DNA of 7,777 nucleotides from Alienimonas sp043951915 (GCF_043951915.1 NZ_JBINJD010000203.1:1-7777), one strand, 5' to 3'; numbered from the stretch's first letter, positions 1-6,097 are shown. Numbers and translations: made by a program. The notes: generated by a model not told the origin, from the sequence alone.

Positions 1-19
1 GGGGGCGTACACTGCCCCC
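1..19. terminator. Perfect 6-bp GC hairpin at the window edge
   Basis: GGGGGC (1-6) and GCCCCC (14-19) are exact inverted complements around a 7-base loop. The structure lies 36 bases before the thiO start and may extend left beyond the window. No T-run follows; the next bases are C-rich, with a short TTTCG direct repeat near 30-40. It could be the terminator of an unseen upstream gene or a leader hairpin of the thiO-dtd transcript. The sequence shows only the stem; the function is inferred. Confidence 0.3.
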
Positions 20-54
20 GCCCCGCCTCGTTTCGTTTCGCTCCGCCCCCCGAC

Positions 55-1215
55 ATGCCCTCGCCGGACGTGCTGATCGTCGGCGGCGGGGTGATCGGAC
101 TGAGCTGCGGCGTCGAACTCGCCCGCCGGGGCCGGTCGGTTCTCCTATTGGAACGCGACGCGGTCGGAGCCCGAACGGGGGCCGCCAGTTGGGCGGGCGC
201 CGGCATGCTGCCGCCGGCGTCGTTGGAGCATGCCGAGAGCCCCCGCGACCGCCTGCGGGCGTTCGCCCACACTCGCTGGGACGACTGGGCGGCGGCGCTG
301 CGGGAGGCGTCCGGTGTGGACGTCGGCTACGAGCGGCTCGGTTCGCTGCACGTGTCGCACCCCGAACTCGGCGGCGACTTCGCCGCGGAGGAGGCGGAGC
401 AGGCCGCCGCCGCGTTCCGCCGCGGCGGGGTGTGCGCCGAATGGCTCCCGCCCGAGGCCCTCCGGACCGAGGTCCCGTTTCTCTCCCGGGAGGTCGCCGC
501 CGTCGTGCGACTGCCGGACGCCGGGCAGGTTCGCAACCCCCGACTCCTGCGAGCGTTACGGGCCGCGGGGGGAATTCGCCTAGAAATCCGTGAGGGAACG
601 CCCGTTCGGGCCGTCCGCCGCCTCGGGGGGCGGGCCGTCGGCGTGATGACGGAGGCCGGGGAGCGCCTCGACGCCGGCGCCGTCCTGCTGTGCGGCGGGG
701 CGTGGACCGGCGGACTGCTGGCGCCCCTGGGGTTCGACGCTGCCGTCCGTCCGGTGCGGGGCCAGATCGCGCTGCTCCGCACGCCGAAGCGGCCGTTCGC
801 CCCGGTGATCGAGTGCGGCGCCCGCTATCTGGTGCCGCGGGCCGACGGGCGGACGATCGTGGGGGCCACGCAGGAGGAGGTCGGTTTTCGGCCGGACACC
901 ACCGCGGCCGGCCTCGCCGGGCTGCTCGACTTCGCCGCGGCCCTCGTGCCGGCGCTGGGGGGGGCGGCCGTGGAACGCTGCTGGGCGGGCCTCCGCCCCG
1001 GCACGCCCGACGGCAACCCGCTGCTCGGCCACGTGCCGGGCCGCGACGCGGGGGAGATCGACGGTCTCTTCCTCGCCGCCGGCCACTTCCGCGACGGCCT
1101 CCAGCAGAGCCCCGGCGCCGCCGCGATCGTCGCCGACCTGATCGAAGATCGCCCGCCGCCGGTTTCGCTGGAAGGACTCGCCCCCGGCCGGTTCGACGCG
1201 AAAGGGGAACGCTGA
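55..1215 (+). CDS. thiO: ThiO-type FAD-dependent glycine / D-amino-acid oxidase
   Basis: Flavoenzyme of the DAO family that oxidises glycine (also sarcosine and D-alanine in known homologues) to the imine, releasing hydrogen peroxide. The imine feeds thiazole formation in aerobic thiamine synthesis. The 386-residue protein has the N-terminal Rossmann dinucleotide motif GGGVIG at residues 10-15, an acidic residue ending the second strand (E33) and a flavin-contacting AASWAGAGML segment at 43-52. The C-terminal ThiO signature is WAGLRPGTPDG (310-320) followed by AAGHFRDG (341-348). Tyr258 and Arg314 align by eye with the substrate-carboxylate residues of Bacillus ThiO. Length is close to the family norm. 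The ATG at 55 begins directly before the flavin-binding strand; no Shine-Dalgarno site is visible. The stop overlaps the dtd start by one base. No thiS or thiG is visible here, so a general D-amino-acid oxidase role remains possible. Confidence 0.88.
   Translation: MPSPDVLIVGGGVIGLSCGVELARRGRSVLLLERDAVGARTGAASWAGAGMLPPASLEHAESPRDRLRAFAHTRWDDWAAALREASGVDVGYERLGSLHVSHPELGGDFAAEEAEQAAAAFRRGGVCAEWLPPEALRTEVPFLSREVAAVVRLPDAGQVRNPRLLRALRAAGGIRLEIREGTPVRAVRRLGGRAVGVMTEAGERLDAGAVLLCGGAWTGGLLAPLGFDAAVRPVRGQIALLRTPKRPFAPVIECGARYLVPRADGRTIVGATQEEVGFRPDTTAAGLAGLLDFAAALVPALGGAAVERCWAGLRPGTPDGNPLLGHVPGRDAGEIDGLFLAAGHFRDGLQQSPGAAAIVADLIEDRPPPVSLEGLAPGRFDAKGER
1201..1208 (+). promoter_or_regulatory. Shine-Dalgarno site for dtd inside the thiO end
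   Basis: AAAGGGGA lies in the last codons of the oxidase gene, 7 bases before the dtd ATG. It is a better ribosome-binding site than any seen at the other starts here. With the overlapping TGATG stop/start at 1213-1217 it supports translational coupling and fixes the dtd start. Confidence 0.5.
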
Positions 1216-1691
1216 TGCGGGCGGTGGTGCAACGGGTGTCGGAGGCGTCCGTGACGGTCGACGGCGAGGTCGTCGGGGCGGTCGGGCGGGGTTTGCTCGT
1301 GCTGCTCGGCGTCGAGGAGGGCGACGGCGACGCGGACCTGGTCTGGTTGGCCGAAAAGGTCGCGGGCCTGCGAATCTTCAAGGACGCCGAGGGCAAGATG
1401 AACCGCTCCGTCACCGACGTCGCGGGGGACGCGGAGGGCGACGATCCGCCCGCCGGGGCGCTCGTGGTGAGCCAGTTCACGCTGCTGGGCGACTGCCGGA
1501 AGGGTCGCCGGCCCAGCTTCGTCGCCGCCGCGGCGCCGGGCGAGGCGGATCGCCTCTATCAACAATTCTGCGAACGGCTGCGGACCGCGGGGCTGTTCGT
1601 CAGCACCGGCGTGTTCCGGGCGGACATGGCGGTCTCGCTGACGAACGACGGCCCGGTCACCCTGCTGCTGGACAGCCGCAAGCGGTTCTGA
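1215..1691 (+). CDS. dtd: D-aminoacyl-tRNA deacylase
   Basis: Homodimeric cytoplasmic proofreading enzyme that hydrolyses D-aminoacyl-tRNAs, and in known homologues also Gly-tRNA(Ala), to free tRNA. The 158-residue protein opens with the family start MRAVVQRVSEASVTVDGE. It has SQFTL at residues 86-90, GRRPSF at 97-102 and the cross-subunit Gly-cisPro motif NDGPVT at 144-149, which enforces chiral selection. It exceeds the E. coli enzyme (145 residues) by an insertion of about 8 residues around 70-79 (GDAEGDDPP) before the SQFTL strand, plus a short basic C-terminus (DSRKRF). The start is firm because the ATG overlaps the thiO stop and the first residue matches the family start. The gene is probably transcribed and translated together with the upstream oxidase. 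Confidence 0.95.
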   Translation: MRAVVQRVSEASVTVDGEVVGAVGRGLLVLLGVEEGDGDADLVWLAEKVAGLRIFKDAEGKMNRSVTDVAGDAEGDDPPAGALVVSQFTLLGDCRKGRRPSFVAAAAPGEADRLYQQFCERLRTAGLFVSTGVFRADMAVSLTNDGPVTLLLDSRKRF

Positions 1692-1692
1692 G

Positions 1693-1717
1693 GCGGGCGG
1701 CCGGGCTCCCCGTCCGC
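1693..1717 (+). terminator. Hairpin 2 bases after the dtd stop, candidate terminator
   Basis: GCGGGCGG (1693-1700) can pair with CCGTCCGC (1710-1717) over 8 positions including one G-U pair, around a 9-base loop. It starts almost immediately after the dtd stop codon. No T-tract follows, so if it terminates it is a non-canonical GC-stem type. In DNA this rich in G and C some chance pairing is expected. Confidence 0.35.
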
Positions 1718-1754
1718 GGAGGCGGGAAACCTTCGCGGCCCAACCGCCCTTCCC

Positions 1755-1772
1755 GTCGATCCGGTCGATCCG
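1755..1772. repeat. Perfect 9-bp tandem duplication, GTCGATCCG twice
   Basis: Two adjacent exact copies lie at 1755-1763 and 1764-1772 in the gap between dtd and the CvpA-family gene, 69 bases before the latter's ATG. A related half-site, GTCCGATTCG, follows at 1781-1790. Placement in an upstream region suggests a possible regulator-binding site. A chance duplication is equally possible. Confidence 0.4.
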
Positions 1773-1840
1773 ATACCGTGGTCCGATTCGCTCCGGAGGA
1801 CCGGGGCTGCGCACGCCGTTCCGTCAGGACGACTCGATTC

Positions 1841-3139
1841 ATGTGGTACGACTTCGCCGTCGCCGCCATCCTCCTGTTCTGCATGGTCCGGGGGGCGAAG
1901 AAGGGCTTCCTCTGGCAACTCGCCGGGATCGCCGCGGTGGTGCTCTGCTTCGTCTTCGCGGAGACCGCTTCGCTGGCGATCGCGCCGTACCTGAAGATCG
2001 ACCCGCCGCTGAACCGGTGGGTCTCGATGCTGTTGCTCTACGTGGCCTGCTCGTTCGTCTGCTTCGCCGTCGCCCGGGCGATGCAGAACGGGTTGGAGAA
2101 GGCGAAGTTCGAGGACTACGACCGCCACCTCGGCGGCCTGGTCGGCCTGCTCAAGGGAGCCGGGATCGCCGTCGTCCTGACCTTCTTCGCCGTCACGCTG
2201 TCGGAGACCCTGCGGCCCGCCGTGCTGGGCTCCCACAGCGGGCACGCCGCGGCCGTGGTGATGGACAAGCTCTCGCCCGTGTTTCCGGAGGAGCTGGGCA
2301 AGGTCCTCGAGCCTCACCTGAAAGAGTTTCAGGGCTTTGAGGAGGAATACCACAGCGGTCAGCTCGCCGGGGGCAGCGAGGACCCCGGGGACCTGTTCGA
2401 CGACAACTTCGGCGGCTTCGACGACTTCGACGCCCCCGGCGGAGGCGACGCCTGGGACGAACCCGACGGCTTCGGCGAACCCGGCCCGCTGGCCGGGGGC
2501 GGTTCGCCCCCGACGGGCGACGGCTTCGGCGACGACCCGCGGTTCAACGGGCGGCCGGTCAGCGGCGAGGGAGCGTTCGGCGACTCCGCCCGCGGCGACT
2601 TCGGCGCCGCTCCGGGGGCAGGGGGCGATTGGCAGAACGACGGTCGACTGAACACGGATCGCCTGCGGAACGAAGCCGGCAACGTCGCCCGCGACCTGTG
2701 GAACGACGTGCCGGAGGAGACGCGGCGGAATCTCACGGACTCGCTGACCGAATCGGCGACCAACGCCGCCCGCCGTCGGGTCGAGGACGAGTGGGGCGTG
2801 CGGCTGGACGACTTCCTCGGCGACCCGAGCCAGCCCGCGGCCGAGCCCGCCGCGAACCGGCCGACGCGGCAGGAGCTGATCGCGGAGATCGCCGCGATCT
2901 ACAACCGGGACGAGAACGTCCAGAGCATGATCCGCCAGCAGTCCGCCCGGGCGCTCGGCCCGGTGCCGGAGGAGGCCGCGCTGGACGTGCTCCAGGACTG
3001 GCTCGCCGACCTCCGGGGCCCGGCCGCCGGCCCGGACCCGGATCCGGGCACCACCAAGGCGACCACGCTGAGGGAGCGGATCACCCGCCGCCTGACCGCC
3101 CGGACGGCCCGCCCGGGGGAGACGGCGCCGCGACGGTGA
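1841..3139 (+). CDS. CvpA-family membrane protein with long acidic, Phe/Gly-rich extension
   Basis: Inner-membrane protein whose N-terminal part resembles the CvpA (colicin V production) family, whose members affect envelope processes with a poorly defined molecular role. Of 432 residues, about 1-165 form the CvpA-like part. Hydrophobic segments lie near 3-16, 23-42, 60-80 and 103-121. The family pattern of a charged loop (DRHLGGLVGLLKG, 94-106) precedes the last segment. Residues ~180-265 are low-complexity, rich in Asp, Gly and Phe with FG/DF dipeptides. Residues ~268-420 are charged and probably helical (e.g. 281-317 and 341-395), with no family I recognise. Typical CvpA proteins are about 160-200 residues, so the C-terminal 250 are an unusual addition. 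The ATG at 1841 is chosen because MWYDF begins right at the first membrane segment, with AGGA at 1826-1829; an in-frame GTG at 1778 would add 21 Arg-rich residues. Confidence 0.75.
   Translation: MWYDFAVAAILLFCMVRGAKKGFLWQLAGIAAVVLCFVFAETASLAIAPYLKIDPPLNRWVSMLLLYVACSFVCFAVARAMQNGLEKAKFEDYDRHLGGLVGLLKGAGIAVVLTFFAVTLSETLRPAVLGSHSGHAAAVVMDKLSPVFPEELGKVLEPHLKEFQGFEEEYHSGQLAGGSEDPGDLFDDNFGGFDDFDAPGGGDAWDEPDGFGEPGPLAGGGSPPTGDGFGDDPRFNGRPVSGEGAFGDSARGDFGAAPGAGGDWQNDGRLNTDRLRNEAGNVARDLWNDVPEETRRNLTDSLTESATNAARRRVEDEWGVRLDDFLGDPSQPAAEPAANRPTRQELIAEIAAIYNRDENVQSMIRQQSARALGPVPEEAALDVLQDWLADLRGPAAGPDPDPGTTKATTLRERITRRLTARTARPGETAPRR
2387..2635 (+). repeat. Degenerate coding repeat (FDD/GFGD) in the CvpA-like gene
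   Basis: This stretch encodes repeated Phe-Asp and Phe-Gly units within Asp/Gly/Pro-rich sequence. At DNA level the 14-mer GACGGCTTCGGCGA occurs exactly at 2465-2478 and 2519-2532, and TTCGACGAC occurs twice between 2396 and 2430. The region is probably disordered and prone to slippage changes between strains. Confidence 0.6.
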
Positions 3140-3208
3140 GGGTCGGATTCGACCGTCGCCGGCAACGTCGCGGTTTCGCCGCCGGATCGAGGAAGTCCTA
3201 TCTTCACA

Positions 3209-3225
3209 GGGCCAGAATCAGGCCC
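3209..3225. terminator. Small inverted repeat in the convergent gap
   Basis: GGGCC (3209-3213) and GGCCC (3221-3225) form an exact 5-bp stem around AGAATCA. It lies about 70 bases after the CvpA-family stop, between genes pointing at each other. It is short and has no T-run; at best a weak contributor to termination. Confidence 0.2.
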
Positions 3226-3251
3226 AGCTTGACATAACGGGCATTATCGGA

Positions 3252-3274
3252 CGTTGTTCGTACCCCGAAGAACG
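3252..3274. terminator. Imperfect 9-bp hairpin after accA, candidate terminator
   Basis: CGTTGTTCG (3252-3260) pairs with CGAAGAACG (3266-3274) with a single G-G mismatch, around the 5-base loop TACCC. It sits 10 bases past the accA stop on the minus strand and in the gap facing the CvpA-family gene, so it could serve transcripts from either side. The sequence is locally less GC-rich than its surroundings, which makes chance pairing less likely. No T-tract is present. Confidence 0.35.
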
Positions 3275-3284
3275 GGGCGGCGAC

Positions 3285-4310
3285 TCACTCCGCCGCGACC
3301 GCCTCGGCGGTCGCCGGGTCGGCCTGCCCCGCGGCGGCGAGTTCCTCGAACTGACCGATTCGACGGAAGCGTTCGTAGCGGCGGTTCAGCAGTTTGTCGG
3401 CCGGCAGATCGGCGAGGTCGCGGACGGCCCGGCCCAGGGCCTCCTTCAGTGCCCCGGCCGCGGCCCGGTGATCGCGGTGGGCGCCGCCGGGCGGCTCCTC
3501 GACGATCTCCTCGATGATGCCGAATTCCAGCAGGTGCTCGCTGGTGAACTTCAGGGCATTGGCGGCCCGGTCGACGTTCGCCGGCGTGGCGCCGCCCTCG
3601 GCCCGATACAGGATGCCGGCGCAGCCCTCAGGGCTGATTACGGAGTAGTAGGCGAACTGCATCACCGCGACGTGGTCGCCGATGCCGATGCCCAACGCCC
3701 CGCCGCTGCCGCCCTCGCCGATCACGCAGCAGACGATCGGCGTCTTGAGCCGGGCCATCTCGCGGAGGTTCAGCGCGATCGCGTAGCTCTGGCCGCGCTC
3801 TTCAGCGCCGACGCCCGGGTAGGCGCCGGGGGTGTCGATCAGGCAGACGATCGGCAGGCCGAACTTCTCGGCGAGCCGCATCTTTTCCAGCGCCTTGCGG
3901 TAGCCCTCCGGGTGGGCGCAGCCGTAGTAGCACTCGGTACGCTCCTTGAGCGTCCGCCCCTTCTGCTGGCCGACGAGCAACACCCGCTGGCCGTCCAGCT
4001 TGGCGAAGCCGGTAAGGATCGCGCGGTCGTCGCCGAAGGCCCGGTCGCCGTGCAGCTCGACGAACTCGTCGAAGACCAGTTCGATGTAGTCGCGGGTCTG
4101 GGGCCGCTCTGCGTGGCGGGCGACCTTGACGGTCTGGGCGGCGTCGAGGCCGCCGAAGACCTCGCGGGTCTTCTCCCGAATCTCCCGCCGCAACGCCCGG
4201 ATGGCGTCGCGCAGGTGATTCGAGGGATCAGGGTCCGCCTCCAGGGCGGCGAGTTTTTCTTCGAGCTGGCGGATCGGCCGCTCGAACGGCAACAGGGGGG
4301 CGGGGGGCAT
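3285..4310 (-). CDS. accA: Acetyl-CoA carboxylase carboxyltransferase subunit alpha
   Basis: Alpha half of the carboxyltransferase that, with AccD, moves the carboxyl group from carboxybiotin on AccB to acetyl-CoA, giving malonyl-CoA for fatty-acid synthesis in the cytoplasm. The 341-residue protein has an N-terminal helical section (about 8-55). The crotonase-fold core shows IDTPGAYPGVGAEERGQS (158-175), the GEGGSGGALGIG glycine loop (198-209) that helps form the oxyanion environment, and VISPEGCAGILYR (224-236). EEPPGGAHR (271-279) and LLNRRYERFRRIG (307-319) complete the family pattern. It is slightly longer than E. coli AccA (319). GTG and ATG start codons are adjacent on the minus strand (4313-4311 and 4310-4308); the ATG is preferred, with no clear Shine-Dalgarno site. 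accD is not adjacent. The upstream kinase gene is co-directional, 147 bases away, and ends in a strong hairpin, so accA probably has its own promoter. Confidence 0.96.
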   Translation of the reverse strand: MPPAPLLPFERPIRQLEEKLAALEADPDPSNHLRDAIRALRREIREKTREVFGGLDAAQTVKVARHAERPQTRDYIELVFDEFVELHGDRAFGDDRAILTGFAKLDGQRVLLVGQQKGRTLKERTECYYGCAHPEGYRKALEKMRLAEKFGLPIVCLIDTPGAYPGVGAEERGQSYAIALNLREMARLKTPIVCCVIGEGGSGGALGIGIGDHVAVMQFAYYSVISPEGCAGILYRAEGGATPANVDRAANALKFTSEHLLEFGIIEEIVEEPPGGAHRDHRAAAGALKEALGRAVRDLADLPADKLLNRRYERFRRIGQFEELAAAGQADPATAEAVAAE

Positions 4311-4333
4311 CACGCGACCGGACGGAACGGGAA

Positions 4334-4348
4334 CCCGCCAACGGCGGG
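4334..4348 (-). promoter_or_regulatory. Leader hairpin upstream of accA
   Basis: CCCGCC (4334-4339) and GGCGGG (4343-4348) form a perfect 6-bp stem with a 3-base loop, 23 bases before the accA ATG. On the minus strand it is followed by TTCCCGTTCCG. It would lie in the accA 5' leader and could affect translation initiation or RNA stability. In the rest of the 4311-4437 gap I see only a weak -10-like TAGACT (4361 to 4356) with no good -35 at proper spacing. Confidence 0.25.
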
Positions 4349-4437
4349 GGCGCCGAGTCTACGGACGCGTTCCCGGATCGCCCAGTCCACCGCCCCGCCC
4401 CGAGTCGTCGCCGCCGGAACTCCGCCGGGACGACGCC

Positions 4438-4459
4438 GAGCCGACGTTGGCGTCGGCTC
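4438..4459 (-). terminator. Strong hairpin overlapping the kinase stop codon
   Basis: GAGCCGACG (4438-4446) and CGTCGGCTC (4451-4459) are perfect complements over 9 bp with a 4-base loop. On the minus strand the stem begins within the kinase TGA stop (4460-4458) and runs straight downstream. No U-tract follows. It is the strongest hairpin I found in the window, and its placement fits termination or 3'-end protection of the kinase mRNA, separating it from accA. Confidence 0.55.
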
Positions 4460-6026
4460 AGAGAATTTCCGGCAGTTCGGTCATCAGCGGGAGGTCGTCG
4501 TCCTCGGACGACTTCTTCTGACTGGCGTGCTGCTTTTGGCTGGGGTGCTGCTGGTCGGTCGGCCGCGTCAGCCCGGGGACTTGGACCTGCGGCCCGGCCG
4601 GAACGATCCGGCCCCCCTGCGACCCGGACGGAGCGCCCGCGGGCGGAGCCGGTCGTTGCGGGGCCTGTCCCGGCGGCGCCTGCGCGGGAGCCGGCCGACC
4701 TTGCGGCGGTTGCCCCGCCGCCGGTTGGCCCTGCGGGGGCTGCGTCTGCGGCGGTTGGCCCTGCGGCGGTTGGGGCGGCGGATAGACTCCTCCGGGCGGA
4801 AACTGTCCCGGCGGCGGGCCCTGGGCGTACGGGGGCGGCGCGTACTGCGGCTGCGGGTAGTAACCCGGCGGCGGATAACCGGGCGGGTAGCCCTGCGGCA
4901 TGGCGGGGGGCGGCGACTGCGGCGGACTCGGCTGCCGCTGCGCCTCGCGGGCGGCGGCCTTCTTCGCCTCGCCGCCGATGTCCGCCCGGCGGCGGGCCTT
5001 TTTCGGCTGCGGCTTGGTCGGCGCCTTGATCCCCTTCTGCGTCCGGACCGCGTCGGCCCGGCTGTCCAGCAGGGTCGCCCCTTCCAACTCCGCCTCCTCC
5101 CGGCGGCGCTTCATTTCCGCGAGCAGTTCCTTCGGATCGCGTTTGAACAGCGTCGTGCCGCGGAACTCCGCGAAGACCTCGGTCGGCGTCTGGTGCCGAT
5201 CCGCGGGCTTCTTCGCGAGCATCTTTTCGAGCAGGCGGTCGGCCTCCGGGGTGAGGTTGTCGTTGATCGAACTGGCCGGCGGCACCGACTCTTTGAGGTG
5301 CTGGCGGAGCATGTGGTTCGGGTCGTTCCCGGCGAACGGCGGGCGCCCGGTCAGCAGTTCGAACAGCGTGATCCCCAGGCTGTAGACGTCCGTCGCCGGG
5401 GTTTTCGGCTTCTTGAGGATCGTCTCCGGGGCGATGTAGGTCCGGGTGCCCCGGATCGTCGCTTTGCCGCCGAATAATGCCGCGAGTCCGCCCGCCGGCT
5501 TCTCGCTCAACGAGAAGTCGATCACCCGCACCTCGCCGGAGGGGGCGACCAACAGGTTGTCCGGCTTGAGGTCCAGGTGGAGCCAGCCCTTCTCGTGCAT
5601 GTGGGCGAGCCCCTGGCAGATCCCTTCCACGATCCGCTGCACGTTCGCCTGGATCTCCGTGGGGTTGTTTTTCAGCGCCGATTTGAGGTTCGGATGCTTG
5701 AACAACTCCATCACCAGGTAGACGTTCGCCTTCGTTTTGACGAACCCGTCGGTGTGGATCACGTTGGGGTGGTTCATCGAAGAACCGACCTTCTGCTCGT
5801 GCTTGAGCGTCGCGATCTGGTCCCTGTCCTTGATCAGCGACTGCTGGAGCAGTTTGAGGGCGTGCGTCTGCCCGGAGGCGCGCTCCAGGGCCTCCCAGAC
5901 GACGGTGGCCCCGCCGGAGGCGACTTTCTCCACAAGGTCGAAGCCGTCCACGGCGCTCCGGCCGCTGCCCTCCATGGAGGACGCGGCTTCGGCATGTTCG
6001 TCGGGGGGCGCGTCGGAGTCGGCCAT
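4458..6026 (-). CDS. Soluble eukaryotic-type Ser/Thr protein kinase with Pro/Gln-rich tail
   Basis: Hanks-type kinase expected to phosphorylate Ser/Thr on proteins in the cytoplasm; its substrate is unknown. Of 522 residues, the kinase domain spans about 28-290. Visible landmarks are ALKLL with Lys58, Glu77 as probable helix-C partner, catalytic loop HLDLKPDN (150-157; Asp152, Lys154, Asn157), metal-binding Asp170 in DFS (170-172), YIAPE (197-201), DVYSLG (213-218) and Arg277. Two motifs deviate: HRD reads HLD and DFG reads DFS; the glycine loop is also loose (SGGATVV, 37-43). A charged stretch (296-365) is followed by Pro/Gln/Gly/Tyr-rich low complexity (366-470) with PPQGQ-like repeats, then an acidic end (506-522). 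There is no membrane segment or sensor domain, unlike PknB-type kinases. The ATG at 6026 leaves a short 27-residue lead; GAAGG lies 10 bases upstream. A gap of 157 bp separates it from the upstream ggt. Confidence 0.9.
   Translation of the reverse strand: MADSDAPPDEHAEAASSMEGSGRSAVDGFDLVEKVASGGATVVWEALERASGQTHALKLLQQSLIKDRDQIATLKHEQKVGSSMNHPNVIHTDGFVKTKANVYLVMELFKHPNLKSALKNNPTEIQANVQRIVEGICQGLAHMHEKGWLHLDLKPDNLLVAPSGEVRVIDFSLSEKPAGGLAALFGGKATIRGTRTYIAPETILKKPKTPATDVYSLGITLFELLTGRPPFAGNDPNHMLRQHLKESVPPASSINDNLTPEADRLLEKMLAKKPADRHQTPTEVFAEFRGTTLFKRDPKELLAEMKRRREEAELEGATLLDSRADAVRTQKGIKAPTKPQPKKARRRADIGGEAKKAAAREAQRQPSPPQSPPPAMPQGYPPGYPPPGYYPQPQYAPPPYAQGPPPGQFPPGGVYPPPQPPQGQPPQTQPPQGQPAAGQPPQGRPAPAQAPPGQAPQRPAPPAGAPSGSQGGRIVPAGPQVQVPGLTRPTDQQHPSQKQHASQKKSSEDDDLPLMTELPEIL
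4695..4778 (-). repeat. PPQGQ-type coding repeats in the kinase tail
   Basis: Codons for residues 417-444 of the kinase encode imperfect 5- to 7-residue units (PPQGQ, PPQTQ, PPQGQ, PPQGR). On the plus strand the unit appears as recurring GGCGGTTGGCCCTGC-like blocks. The region is likely disordered and of variable length between relatives. Confidence 0.6.
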
Positions 6027-6097
6027 CGCCTCACCGCCTTCGTCATTGACTCGGATCGACCCGCCCGGCGCAGCGCCGAACGGGGGAACGGACCCTC

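Noticed and set aside
690..1214. N-terminal extension of the Dtd frame, giving 333 residues
   Set aside because: The added residues are Arg/Pro/Gly-rich shadow of the oxidase gene; Dtd proteins begin at the MRAVVQR equivalent, and the overlapping ATG has a ribosome-binding site.
825..1814. A 329-codon minus-strand frame over thiO and dtd
   Set aside because: It is antisense to two well-supported genes, has biased Arg/Pro/Ala composition and no domain.
1778..1840. Earlier GTG start for the CvpA-like gene
   Set aside because: It would add an Arg-rich 21-residue lead before the membrane segment. The internal ATG begins exactly where the family does, although GGAGGA at 1795-1800 would lie inside this extension.
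3229..3234. Exact TTGACA -35 hexamer on the plus strand
   Set aside because: No acceptable -10 lies 16-18 bases downstream, and it points into the 3' end of a convergent gene; it is probably chance.
3468..5477. A 669-codon open frame on the plus strand opposite accA and the kinase
   Set aside because: It runs antisense to two genes with clear family motifs, crosses the gap between them, and encodes Arg/Leu/Gly-rich sequence with no recognisable domain, as expected of a GC-rich shadow frame.
3285..6026. Kinase-accA operon implying direct kinase control of fatty-acid synthesis
   Set aside because: The genes are co-directional, but 147 bases and the window's strongest hairpin separate them. 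Adjacency alone does not support a functional link.
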